64,000 bases of DNA from Isoetes taiwanensis (GCA_021234155.1 JAJEKV010000019.1:6028284-6092283), one strand, 5' to 3'; positions 10,560-21,888 are shown, counted from the stretch's first letter. Notes: generated by a model from the sequence alone, not told the origin. Program-made: numbers and translations.

Positions 10560-12240
10560 ATTACAAGCCTTGGACCCCTCGCATGATCCTCGCTGACTTC
10601 CCTAATGCATGCAATTATATTAATTACCTTACGGTAATATTCTTATATTAGCATTATAGTAGTATTGGATATATTGCTTCCAATAGTATTATATTTAACT
10701 AACTATTATATGATAACTTTTATTAATCTTTTAAGATATGTCAATCATAATGACATTATCGATGCCATACTTAGTTTGAAACGTATTTTAATTGTTTATC
10801 ATATGGCTAGGATTTATATCATCTGATCCAAGTGTTGAGCGTATGACTCTCGCCGCTACTTGGTTGGTGATGTATCAACCTTACATGTATATACTTTTAT
10901 ATTTGCTATACTTATGGAAAGATAAACAAATTCTTATTATATTTGTCAAGATCCTATGAAAGTTACTTAAATGCCTTTGGAAGGAATTACATCCTTTGCG
11001 AAGGTTTAACTAAGATTTTATGTAATTATTATCTTACTTTATCTCGATATCGGTGATATCTACACAAGATAAAACTATCTATGCAGCTATTATGAACATA
11101 TAATTTATCAACAAGGCATTAAAGCTTATGATACATGCCATCATGGAGTGCTATCGATGCCCCTGCATGATAACATATTTAAGATTATATAATTTATGTA
11201 GTTATATGGGGTTGACAACCCCGAATAATTTAATTAAGAGCTAGGCTACTAGCTCATTCCTAGATGCTAATGCAAACAATAGATCATGGCATAAGAAATT
11301 TATGCAAAGCCTCTCCCCACCTTAGTTGTCGCGACCCGCTAAGGCTAGAATACATCTCCCCATTGAGCCGTGTGTTCCACTAATTTGGAGACGACTTGGC
11401 CGCTGCATTGCTTCCATTGATTCGCCCCCCCCTTTGGTGCAATTTGGTTACCGATTAATCTTGCATGTCAAGGACACATAGACATTAAGCATCTATCCAT
11501 TTACACCTATGTGCTTTGGCTACTTTAAGTAAAGGGAACTCTATTCTAAGGGTCGACTAATTGGATGGCTGATTCAACCCCTAAGATGTAGGTAGATTCA
11601 GTCCCAAGATTGAGCCCCCACTTTCTTCATAAGAAAGTGGTCCTACACCTCAATGTATCCTATCCCCTTAATTGATGTTGTCATAACATCTTAGCTATTC
11701 TATTTACCTTAAGAGGTTATATGCTTCTTACCTAACACATTAATTTACTAGCCTTAGCTAACATATTTAATCATCTATGATGGATGCAAACATCATGTTT
11801 AACATATCTATCCCTAAGCCGATGAGTTATTGAATTATTTAGAACAATTCTAAATTGCAAGGTTTTATTATCATGACAATTCTTTTTGCCTCAAGAGACT
11901 ATGTGATTAATATGTTTCTTATTTCTCGATGTGCCTTTCATGTGCTATTTAATTTTATATTCTAAATATCCCCTTTTCTTAGTTATTTACTCTCTTGGAA
12001 TATTCCTATCAATTGAATTGATGTCATCATAACAAGTTGGCCTGACTTGTTAGATTACTTTTTTTCATTCGATTGATTATTCCTTGAGGTACTAGCTTTA
12101 TACATGGTCAACAATTATCCTAGTAATGATTCCTTCTTAGCGAGGTGATCAGTCTCACCAAGTGGTTTCAATATGTTGATGTCTGTTAACAATCATGTAT
12201 AATTTTAGTTACTCCTATGCATTTCCTTCCCAATCGTTGA
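10560..12240. other. AT-rich non-coding block inside pol
   Basis: Base composition changes sharply: runs such as AATTATATTAATTACC replace the GC-richer antisense coding text on both sides. The integrase core should be here but no HHCC or DDE-type motif is readable. Near 11,290-11,460 the block contains TCTCCCCACCTTAG and TGCATTGCTTCCATTGATT, which echo the 3' region at 9.03 and 9.99 kb. It may therefore be a rearranged copy of the element's own 3' end or a nested insertion. Boundaries are not sharp. Confidence 0.5.
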
Positions 12241-15200
12241 CGCTTTTAACTCAACTTGGGGCAATCCCTTCATGAGAAAATCTAGAAATGCCTTCCACTC
12301 CCATTATGGATGTCGCCATCCATAAGCCTCAATCTTGCTCGCAGCTCATCCACTCACGCCTTCTTGAGGGTAACGCTTTCGAAGTTGCTCGAGACTCGGC
12401 TCCTCCTCGATGTAGAGGTCAACTTTCCTCGATGTAGAGGCTTCCCATTGTTGGTGGTTTTGATGGCGAAGTTGACCACTTGAAATCTTCTATGTTACTT
12501 CCCAAAAGCCCAAGGTGGTTTCATTGAGAAACATCTTGGCGGCTAAAAGATGCCTCTAGATCCCATCTTATTGTGCCAACTCCATCCTTCGAAGTCCTCA
12601 GAGCGTTGACGTATTGTGTTGAGGATGTTGCTCGCTTCACGCCTTCCAATTGTCCCAAGATCTCTTTCTTTGATCCGTTATACCGAGAGAGAGGAAATAA
12701 CAAAGGGAAATATGCATGCAAGTCATATAGCTTACACTATTATGATTACAAATACTATTAAAGCTATTAGGCTCCCTTGGTGTCTCCCTCGAGGTGCACA
12801 CGCATTTTATGGCGCTGTTGTCGATGTTCCTCCTAGTGCTACCGGGTGTTGAAGATCTATATCCTCCTATTTATATGTCACTGTGCTCGACAGGTAGACT
12901 CTTTGATATTTTTGAGCTCTCCAATGTCCGCCGGGCACAACAACTTGCTTCTCGCTTCACATGCTAACTAAGGATGTGATGGTCGCTGATGCTTCTCGCT
13001 GCTCCTGGCCTACTTCTTAATGTTGTTCTTGGGCAATAATTGCTTCCCCTTCACAATGTTTGAAGATCTTTGAGGCTTCTTGAAGTTGTGCACAATCCCT
13101 TTGGCTAGACTCGTAATTAAGGAGTTGTTCTCTTCATCGCTTGCCTTTCAAATTGTCGATCCTTGAGTTCACGGTTGCATGCGAAGTTGTCGAAGCTTTG
13201 TGAGGTTCTAGCTGATTCATCGATTCTTTGCCTCGGTTCTCCTATTCGCTTCCCATCGAAGCTTCTCATCGCACTGCTTGATCTCCTCAATGTGATGGCT
13301 TAGACGCTATCACGATCTTCGCTATGTCGCCTTCTAGTTGCACTTGATCACGCCCACGCTTTTGACCTCATGTTGCATCTAAGGAGCTCGTGGAAGTACT
13401 AGCACTCCTTCGCCTTTCCGGTTTATGGCCATTGTCCCTCAATACATGTGCATCTTCCCGGGCGAGTAAAGCCTCATGACTCTTCTCCATGATTGGTTTG
13501 TCAGTCGGGATGATGTACTCTTATATCCGCGAGATTGACCCTTGAGTTGAAGTACTTTCTGCCCTAGACCCGCCGATCGTCCTTGAATAGCCCGGCTAAT
13601 GTCTTGAACTCTTTTTGTCGAAGGTGCTTTGATTGTCGTCCTTGTCGCTAAGGTGTCGAATGCTTCTATCTTGAGCGCTGAGGTCCCTCGTGGCTCGGAG
13701 ATAAGTTGGGCTTCTTGTCTTCTAATTGTTGGTAGAGTACTTGACGGCCATCACCTAGTTGTTGAATGAGCATAGACATAACCCATTGTTGTGGCTTTCT
13801 TAAGTGTATCTCCATCCGGTGTGCATGTTACAAACATCACCATACAAGGTAGAATTATGGTCGTCGCCGGTTGCCTCCTTAGTTGGTTCGCTGATGTCGA
13901 AGTTGTCCCAAGGAATTCCTCGACGCCTATTGGCTTGAGGTCGCTATCGTAGTTTCAAGATGTGTGTTCGCTCCTCCTTCTCATTGTTGAGGACACTGTG
14001 TCGTTAGTGTTGCCGCTGCTACAAGAGGTAGAGTTGCATCCCCAAGATGTCGCCGCGGCAAAACCTAGATGGTGCGGCGCTAGAGATCTTGACATGACCG
14101 GCGCTATCTCTCATCTTGACATTGTGCCGGACGAGCGATCTTCTACTTGAGGCCGCCTCAAGTGTCCGAGTTGAAGCTTGGCTTGAGCTCGGGTCGCCTC
14201 TCTCCTATATTTGCTCTTCCATTTGAGCACTTGCTTTGGCTATACATGTGGTTCATTACTTCATCCTTTGGCAAATAAAGCGATGGAGTTTCTTGATGCA
14301 AACACTAAACCCTAAAACATGATCCTAATTTTGTACTATGTGTTAGCTCCTCGATATTTATGATAGACATACATATATAATTATACCGGATTTTAATTCA
14401 TCCACTTTTCTAATTTATAGAAGAGCATATGCTTAATTGTGTATACTTTTTTAGATTTTCCCTCCTCCAATCACGCTTTGATTCTTCTGGTTTTGCTGCA
14501 TCTTCCTTGTTCTACTTGACTCCGGGTCCTTTGAGGTGTTGCGATCAGAAGTTGACCTTCGTGTGTGATTTGAGGTCGCTATCCCAAGTCGCGGAGAACG
14601 CTGTTCGGTGTGAACCCTTGAGTTGAAAAATGCTCCTCCTTAATGTGTTTACCTCGCCATGTGGAGTGTCATTTGAGATGCGTAGCATTGATCGCTTGAG
14701 TACGATCACTTGGTTATTGCAACGGGCATTGTTGCATGTCTTTGAATCTTCGCTGAGAGATGCTTCCCCTATGCCCGAATTGTTGTCATCTCCATTGCAC
14801 ATGCCATCATCTCTTTGAGTTGGCGCTTTGAGTGGTCTGTGGTTGTTGGCTAGGTCGGCTCCTTCGCCATTTGTCGCTCGCCGGCCCCCGGGCCTCCTCT
14901 CGTTCTCGATTGCAGCCCTATGTCTTCCGGGTTATTCGCCCACCGGCAATGCTATCATCTCCCTGTAGTCGCCGAACATGAACTTAGGAGATGTTACATT
15001 GATATCGCCCCTATCCCGCTCGACCGGTGTCGCTGCCGAGGTGCCGGGTAGGAGCGCACTCGTTGTTTTCCCTCCTCGATTTCCATCCAAAGTCATGGGA
15101 TCGCTATGAACTCCTCTGATTCTAACTCCCCGTGTGCCATCATCCGCCTCGGATGCCGGTGTAGGCTTCTATGTCCGCCGATGTCCAGCCAATGCACGCC

Positions 15201-15700
15201 CGGAGCCTCCCCTTATGATGATGATGTGAAATTTTCTCGGCTTCCCCGGTCGGCGAAGTCATCGAGGTCCGCTTGTTGACGTAGGAGATGTAGGAGCTCA
15301 AGCTTATCCTCATAAAGCCCCCGGCCCCTCGCACTCGGGAGGAGGGGGGTTCTTGATGTCGCAAGTGTGCTCGCACTGCCTTGGATGATTACCGGGTTAA
15401 GCTTGTGATGCCTAGCCCAAGTGGTGGAGTTGTTCAAGGCGGTTCTCACCCTCTTCAAAGCTTTGAAGTTCCCGCCCGCTTGTCGCTTTCTTTGTGCCGG
15501 GTCGACGCCACTCGATGTCCTCTCTACCCGACCCACATCCTTCATCTTCCTCCCCGCTTTGCCTCCTCGACTTTAGAAAGCATCCGCTCTTCTTCACCTG
15601 GGCCGCCATGGCCATAGGCTCGAGCCCTAGGGGTTGGGCGATGGCTCTCCTATCCGGGTTTGGGCTCTATGGAATAGAAAAATTGCTACAACTACTTATT
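12241..15700 (-). pseudogene. Degraded gag-pol interior
   Basis: GC-rich sequence lying where gag, protease, RT and RNase H should be on the minus strand. Longer minus-strand frames exist (15,615-15,412; 15,545-15,213; 14,802-14,545; 12,721-12,521), rich in charged residues. I could not find a CCHC zinc knuckle, a DTGA protease motif or a Y-DD RT motif. The text has many short repeats (CTCGATGTAGAGG twice at 12,397-12,442). It may be a non-autonomous replacement of pol or a heavily eroded copy. Confidence is for element-internal origin, not for any named domain. Confidence 0.55.
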
Positions 15701-16165
15701 ATATAATTGGGCAAGCGGCCGGGTCAGATTTTCTAAGTATTTGTCTATCTTAAGGCTGTCCTAAAGTATCCTATGCAAGGGGAAGTTCTACTAGAGAAGG
15801 ACCTATCTTTGCATGGAACTCAGCCATAATGTCCTCGGTAAAATAGGGAATAGCATTGATGGTTGCCATGATGCTAGAGTCACCCGGGATATCAAACAGA
15901 TGAAGGAGCCTGGGAGCCGAAAAATCGGCTTGGAGCGAGGAGCAAAGGTGTAGGATGCAAATGAGGGTTGTGGTCTATTTATAGGCAAAACCCTAATTTT
16001 AGAAAAAAAAAAAAAAAATTGGATAAAGGAAAATCTAGGATTTTAAGGTATTGCTAAGCACAAGACAAGCTAATCAAGCTAAAGAGTACATTCTAAGGAT
16101 CCTATTGCAACAAATTCTATCTTATTTGGGGAAAGTGTGGACAAATTGGGGCAATTTTGGTGTGA
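15701..16165. other. Element leader or gag start region
   Basis: No domain recognised. An A-run at about 16,002-16,017 and AT-rich DNA precede the palindromic array. In element sense this is the distal end of the long leader. Confidence 0.4.
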
Positions 16166-17522
16166 CCACTCACACAAAGGCGCGAGAGGCGCTTAGGAAT
16201 ATGATCCTAAGTGGCCCCGGGCACTCTCAGGAGGGGTGGGGCCCCGCTTTGGATCGAGGATGATGCCAAACATGCAAACTAAGGGTGAAATCCCCGCATA
16301 TCTCGCCGAGATAGCCCGGATTGAGCCCTTACTTGCTTTCATTTGGATAAGTTTTGGCCCGTGATTTGGGTCAACCACTCACACAGTGCGCCAGGGTCGA
16401 ATCGGTTTGCAAACCGAATTGGTCTGGGCAAGCACTCTCGAGGGGTGGGGCTCCATGTGAGTTAGGGTTGGGCAATTTCTACAAACTAGGGTTCAAATCC
16501 TACTAATTATGGTGAGTCGAGTCGAATGGTGTGCTTACTTTCTCGCATTTGGACAAGTTTTGGCATAGATCAAGAAAGCTGACTTCGACCACTCACACAA
16601 AGCGCGAGAGGCGCTAGGGAATATAATCCTAAGTGGCCTGGGCGCACTCTGTGAGGGGTGGGGCCAAAAACACTGAGTTTTGCTCCAACTTTGTTAATTC
16701 CAACTGCAGAACTTAGTAACACGATTTAACACATTAACATGATCAAAACATAAATTTATATTTACAATAAACTAGCAATCTTCTTTTTTCTTCGAGAGCT
16801 CGTGGATGTTGCACCCGAAGTTCTTGATAGTCGAGAAGGTTCTTCATGCATGATTAACGTGATGTCTTCCGCTCGATGAAGATTGTTGATAGGTCTACAG
16901 TGCCTTGTAATCGCCGGCTTGCTTGTAGAGGTATTTGCCATAGTGCTTCCTCTCTTGGGTCGCCTGGTCTTCAATGTCTTCAAAAAGTCGCGTTCTTGCC
17001 CTTCAGGGGCTCTAGCCTTGTACCTTAAAAGCTATTGCTTCTATTTCTAAATAAACTGTAGTTTGGGAGACAGAATTTAGGGTTTGACCTATTTTGGTCA
17101 TTTTGAGGAGGATTATAATATTTTAGCCTAATTTGAGGTCATAAATAGATTTTAGACTCTTTAATGGTCCTAACGCAACAAATTTCAAAGCATTTGGAGT
17201 CAGATAACTCAAGTTACTGGGTTCAAAGTTTTAACCACTCACACAAAGGCGCCGTGGTCGAATTGGTTTGCAAACCAAATTGGTCTCAAGCACTCGCGGA
17301 GGGGTCACCTCTTTTTGGGGTCCAATTTTCAATTTACAAGGGGTTTCTTAGTGTTATAATATGCAAAACTAGATAGAATCAAGGAGATAAGCTGAACTGC
17401 ACCATTAGTTTAGCTAAATTATACATCTAACTAGGTCAACATGGGTCCACCACTCACACAAAGGCCAGTGGTCGAATCGGGTTTGCAAACCAAATTGGTC
17501 TCAAGACTCGTGAGGGGTCACC
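16166..17522 (-). repeat. Array of five ~75-bp units with conserved palindromes in the element leader
   Basis: Units start at 16,166, 16,375, 16,589, 17,235 and 17,450. Spacing is 209, 214, 646 (three times ~215) and 215 bp. Each unit opens with CCACTCACAC, has a GCGC-rich word, then a palindrome 25-30 bases in, then CACTC and GAGGGGT. The palindrome is CTTAGGA...TCCTAAG in unit 1, a close variant in unit 3, TCGGTTTGCAAACCGA in unit 2, TTGGTTTGCAAACCAA in unit 4, and an interrupted form in unit 5. Spacer sequence between units 1-3 is also recognisably repeated. The array lies between the PBS and the putative gag start, i.e. in the 5' untranslated leader of the genomic RNA. Confidence 0.9.
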
Positions 17523-17595
17523 TTTTTGGCCATTTTAGGTTGGGTTTTTGCTAAAACTTATCACTACTCTTAGCATTAACCTATTGTTGCACTAC

Positions 17596-17619
17596 AATTG
17601 GGAAAAAATTTTCCCAATT
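17596..17619 (-). other. Strong hairpin ~95 nt downstream of the PBS
   Basis: AATTGGGAAAA, two As, TTTTCCCAATT: an 11-bp perfect stem with a 2-base loop. In retroelement RNAs, hairpins just past the PBS often take part in dimerisation or packaging; that role here is inference. Confidence 0.8.
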
Positions 17620-17711
17620 TTCGAGGTTCTTGCTTGGGAGGTTGTTCCCAAGACCGAAGTCTACCGTTAGTCCTAAGGAAAATGGTCGCTCGATCCTGGC
17701 CTACCAAGATC

Positions 17712-17724
17712 ATGCTCGATACCA
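17712..17724 (-). other. Primer-binding site, Met-tRNA type (one base lost)
   Basis: Minus-strand TGGTATCGAGCATG corresponds to the common plant PBS TGGTATCAGAGC with a small deletion, and is followed by the usual ATGATCTTGG. It lies directly after the 3' end of the 5' LTR. A cleaner relative is at 33,230-33,241. Confidence 0.8.
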
Positions 17725-17725
17725 C

Positions 17726-19335
17726 CGCGGACGCCCCCTACTCCTTATAATGATGCCCACATCGTATTCGGCGAGGAGCATTCCCCGGCAGCCTACACCG
17801 ACAGGGCCATCCACCGACTCCACTCCCATCGGGATGAGCCAAAGAAGGGAAGAATGGATGTGTCATTCACCCGCCTTCCATCGGGTCGACCTATCTCAAG
17901 CTTTGAATAAACAAACGCGGAGCACAACTAACAAGAACAAATACAAGTACCTCGAGAGGTGAATACAATACAACATCACGTAGATAGCAATACCATAGAA
18001 ATAACATCATCACATAACATAAATAACAAGAGGGGAGATCCTACCCATGGCTCGCACTCCGTGGGATGACCATGGCTAGGGTCTCCGTGAGTTCATTGCG
18101 CATGTAATTCATGGCAATGGATTTGGCTGGCATAGAACATGGCTTAGGGTAGTCCACTCCATCCGCCCTTCCCATGCACACTTTGCGTAGTAGGCCGAAA
18201 AGTGTTGGGACTTGACCGTAGCCCGCCGGGTGAATAGCCGAGGGGCTACTACTACCGGGTTGCATCTCCCCAGCCCCGGCGAGGCAGAAGAGAGTTGCCT
18301 CTCCTCCGAGGCATCCACGCCATCACAAAGCGCTAGAGGGCCACCGCCTCAGATTCGACTTGAACTCACCGGAAGGTCATATCCACCACCCCACGAAAGT
18401 GTCGAAGCTCATGCCTTGCCCACACGCAAAGGACAAGCCATTAAGCCTAGCCCCGCAGAGACCCCCGATAGGCCTTACTACCGTAGGGGTCACCCTGATG
18501 AGACAAGTTCCTCCTTATCAACCGCCTAGCCCCTTCACCCACAACCTGTGGGGCTCCCGTGCACGGGCCGCATGTAACAGTGGAACTAAGGTGCTATGCT
18601 AGGAACATCTACTACACAGCCTTTGGGTCTCTACCCCCTTTCCCCATACATGGAGATCACAGAGTGAAATACATCCATCATCATCTAACCAAATAGAAAA
18701 TAACAACTAACTACATAACGTAGTTAGGTTCCTTTGTTAGAGCTTCGATCTCGGATCTATAAGGCCTCTAGAGATGATCTAACATGCTAAACCGCAAGAT
18801 ATTGCCATGCCCAAAGACGGTTTTGCACAAATGTAATGACTAGATACCGCCTCCCTCTCGCCCCCCATCCTTGAAGGCCCATACTCCCGATCTTGTGAAC
18901 AATGGTCGCTACTCAATATTCTCATAGTAAACCGCTTTCCGAGCCTAGCAATGCTTAATTGGGGTCCTACCTTACCGAAATGGCCCAAGAGAACCCTAAA
19001 TGCTAAAAATGGGAAGGAACTCTAGAAAACCCTAAATGGTCAAAAGGAAAAGAGAGCTAGGGTCTAGGGTTTTAGCCCTTATATAGAACCCTTAGGGTTA
19101 GGTTAGACATTGGCCAAATGGGATTTAGCCAATTGGCAATGGGGTCCATGGGGTTATTTATTGTGTATGTTTATTTAACATGCACAACATTCGATGTTGC
19201 CCCCTAGGTGCAACTCTTGCTCCCTAGGTGCAACCTTATATCGCTCAGCGAAAGTACATGTCATCCGTGACATGTACGGGTGACGTGGCAGTATAATATA
19301 CGTATTGGGAGCGTATATTATGCTGGAACGTCACA
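17726..19335 (-). repeat. 5' LTR of the Gypsy element
   Basis: 1,610 bp, colinear with 7,435-9,030. The TATA box at 19,075-19,088 is in the same place. The right outer end (TCACA at 19,331-19,335) is followed by GGCCA. The inner end is slightly degraded (CGCGGACG in place of TGTGATG). Confidence 0.95.
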
Positions 19336-19430
19336 GGCCATTGATTTTAGCCTTTTTTTTTCAATGGTCAACAACCAATGGCTCACAACAAAAGCCCTCT
19401 TTTTGTGTGTGATGCATAATGGCACATGAA
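19336..19430 (+). repeat. ~95-bp repeat unit, right copy
   Basis: Starts with the target duplication GGCCA and continues TTGATTTTAGCC, the T-run, CAATGGTCAACAACCAATGG and GCATAATGG, matching 7,337-7,434 almost base for base. Before insertion the two units were therefore adjacent in tandem. Confidence 0.9.
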
Positions 19431-20082
19431 GGGCGTTAACGCAGTGCGCTTTCCCTCGACAACACATTTTTATCATAACTTTTGATCCGTAGCTCGCTTT
19501 GAGATGATTTTTATTGGTTGGAAAGCTCTCTCCGAGATCTTTTGATAGTGTATGATATGGATATGTTTGGTTGTTATCTATGCTAAAACAGCAATTGTTG
19601 GGCCGAGTTTGGTAGGCTTTCACATCCTACCAAACTGATTAATACAGATTGCGCTTATTGATATTGTTTTAAGGCTCATTCAATGAAGCTTGCAAAGAAT
19701 TACCATGCATTTTAGATTTTGAGTTATTAAGCAAATTCCAAGGCTTCTAGATCCTTGTGCTAACAAGCGTAAAAGTTTCCCACTTTGGTTTCTCACCACA
19801 AGAATCCATGGAGGCCAAAGGTCACGTTAAATTCCAGCTTGAAAAATGTTTGTGTATGGGAGGTGCAAACTTTATGACTTTTAGAATAATGGGATCAATC
19901 TGCTCTATCTTTATGGTAACTTTTACTTATGTTCTATTTGTTTTATTGTGATCAAATTCAAAAGCTACAGTGATGAAAGCCTCAAATGAATTCTAGTTTT
20001 TTTCTCTCGTTTGAATTTAAAATTTTTGTCACACCAAGGGGGTGATTGTCCCTAAGGCCCCCTCAAGGGGCCAAAAATATTT
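19431..20082. other. No gene recognised
   Basis: About 650 bp of AT-rich DNA. The section near 19,480-19,540 (CATAACTTTTGATCCGTAG, TTGGTTGGAAAGCTCTCTC) has the flavour of text often seen in plant repeats. No coding signature. Confidence 0.4.
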
Positions 20083-20722
20083 TTGCAACACAAACCATTA
20101 ACATCCAACATATAAAAATTAAATCCCCAACACATAACAAATCAACATATAACAACCAACACATAACAACCATTGACATTAACAACCAACACATAACTTC
20201 ACTGTTGATAATAATTAACACAACCATTGGTCCAACATTTAAATTAAAATCCTTTAAACCCCTTTGGTTTGGGTGCATATTCACACGGGGATGACGAGGG
20301 CAACCGAGCCCCTCATAATTGTATTTTGCACGTACGAAATCAACACCATATAGTATTCCGCTTGAAATCTTATAATATTTTGCGAATCTTGTTATACAGT
20401 ATAGCAAATTTTGTACTTGCATACCCCACAAATGAGGAACTTTACGTACGGTGTAGATTAAGGAATAATTGGTGAATATACCTATCCAACAGCCTCTCGT
20501 TAAGTTCGTGAGTCACCCCCGCGGTGAATATGCACCCAAACCAAAGGGGTTTAAGGGGGATTTTAATTTAAATGTGTTGGACCCAATGGTTGTGTTAATT
20601 AATGTCAATGGTAGTTATGTGTTAGTTGTTAATGTCAATGGTTGTTATGTGTTGGTTGTTATGTGTTGGGGGATTTAATTTTTATATGTTGGATGTTAAT
20701 GGTTTGTGTTGGTTCTTACTTT
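20083..20722. mobile_element. Foldback (long inverted-repeat) element
   Basis: Arms of about 205 bp, 20,083-20,290 and 20,520-20,722, are near-perfect reverse complements: AACACAAACCATTAACATCC at the left outer end against GGATGTTAATGGTTTGTGTT at the right. Each arm contains tandem AACAACCAACACATAAC-type words. The ~230-bp centre is not self-complementary, but it is related to sequence at 59.9 and 61.4 kb. No clear target duplication was found. Open frames in the arms are by-products of the repeat. It could be a MITE or a Foldback transposon; no transposase is present. Confidence 0.85.
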
Positions 20723-21012
20723 CGTGACAAGATCAGAAAGAAAAGCTGACATGCAATAACTTTTACCAAATCATTAGACATATTTAGCCAATCAATGAAA
20801 CTTAAAATGATTTTGAGTGCTTAGTGAAAACATACTATGGTGTACCACTTTTGGAACCCACCATCAAAAGTACCTACGCTACGTACCTTTAAAATTGATG
20901 CTTTGTGTGTTTTTGTCTGTTAAAATCAATCAATAAACATCAAAATAAAGGTCAATAACATGTCAATTTGTAGTATTAAGAGGATAACAATCCTGTTAAT
21001 TAAAATGGATGC

Positions 21013-21888
21013 ATCAATCAGTGTGCTAGTATGTTTGCTAATGCTGGTGAACCTGTGATTGCAATTGATCACAACTCGCATTTGCAGTTGTTCAAAATTT
21101 GGTTTCTCATGCGGTTGTATGTCATTTCATGGGCCAGTTCCTTGATCTCCGTAGGATGGGTTTTTGGTTTAAGCAGCATCTCCAAAGACTAAAGTTGCCT
21201 ACTTTTAAGTCCTTGAAAGTTCTTGACAAAAAGAATAATTTTTTCTTGATCATGTTTGATTCTCCTGTTCCTGTGGATAAGCTTGTAGAGCATGGAGTAG
21301 AGCCCTTATGGGGAAACTATCTGCTATATCAAGCTTACACACCTGGTTTTGCACCTAATAAGTCAAGTGCTCTCCGCATGCCTTGTTGGTTTGCTTTGGA
21401 AGACTTTCCAATTGAAATGCAAGTTCCTGAGTTCATGATGACTATTGCCAACGGTCTGGGGTTGCATCTTGCCCACTGCTTCATTATCAAAGTTTGTTAT
21501 GGTTAGGAGTGGCCCTTTTTTCTTTAGATATCATCTATCTTTGCTCAATGGTCTTGAGTTAGGTAAGATGTTCCCTGATTTTGATACTTTTGCTGCTTAC
21601 CGCCTTGTTTCTCCCTTAAAGCCTGTTCTTTCTTCTACTCCCCACTCGCCAACTTTTTACCTCTACATCGCGGACCACACATCCTACTATTACTCAAAAA
21701 GCCTTCATGTCTTCCCGAAAGTGTCCTCCATGCCTACTAATCAATCCCTTCACCTCCCCGCACAACATCACCCATTTGATGACGAGGTACGCCGAGATTG
21801 CAAGTCATTCAAGGACACAAGAAAGCGTAAAATGATGAATGAGGGATGGCAACGAGTCGGGCTTTTAAAGAAGGCGACATTTAAATAA
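21013..21888 (+). pseudogene. LINE ORF1 (DUF4283-like, nucleic-acid binding)
   Basis: Plant L1 ORF1 proteins bind the element RNA. After one slip near 21,095, a frame reads WFKQHLQRLKLPTF, then MFDSPVPVDKLVEHG, then MPCWFALEDFPIEM and a final hydrophobic stretch. This order (a 'G-W' strand, an 'F-S--D---V' segment, a 'W--L--FP-E' strand) is that of the DUF4283 domain typical of plant LINE ORF1. A second slip near 21,480 moves to a frame ending at 21,888 with a lysine-rich tail. No CCHC knuckle was seen. Confidence 0.7.

Larger units (their letters stand above)
7435..19335 (-). mobile_element. Complete Ty3/Gypsy-type LTR retrotransposon (chromovirus-like), 11,901 bp
   Basis: The element reads on the minus strand. 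Two ~1.6-kb direct LTRs (17,726-19,335 as 5' LTR; 7,435-9,030 as 3' LTR) start TGTGRCG and end in CACA. A Met-tRNA-type primer-binding site follows the 5' LTR and a polypurine tract precedes the 3' LTR. The five bases GGCCA flank both outer ends (7,430-7,434 and 19,336-19,340), a standard integrase-made target duplication. The coding interior is degraded, but the integrase C-terminal domain and chromodomain are readable near 10.0-10.3 kb, in the position expected for Gypsy elements (gag-PR-RT-RH-INT). No intact gag or RT was found, so it is probably non-autonomous now. Ordered features at every expected place make the element call very safe; the lineage (chromovirus) rests on the short chromodomain match. 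Confidence 0.95.

Noticed and set aside
16166-17522. CRISPR-like array
   Set aside because: Repeats are long and imperfect, the ~135-bp spacers are partly repeated themselves, no cas genes, and the host is eukaryotic with the array inside an LTR element.
20063-20431. 122-codon minus-strand frame across the foldback element
   Set aside because: Composition follows the repeated AACACATAAC words of the arm; no protein features.
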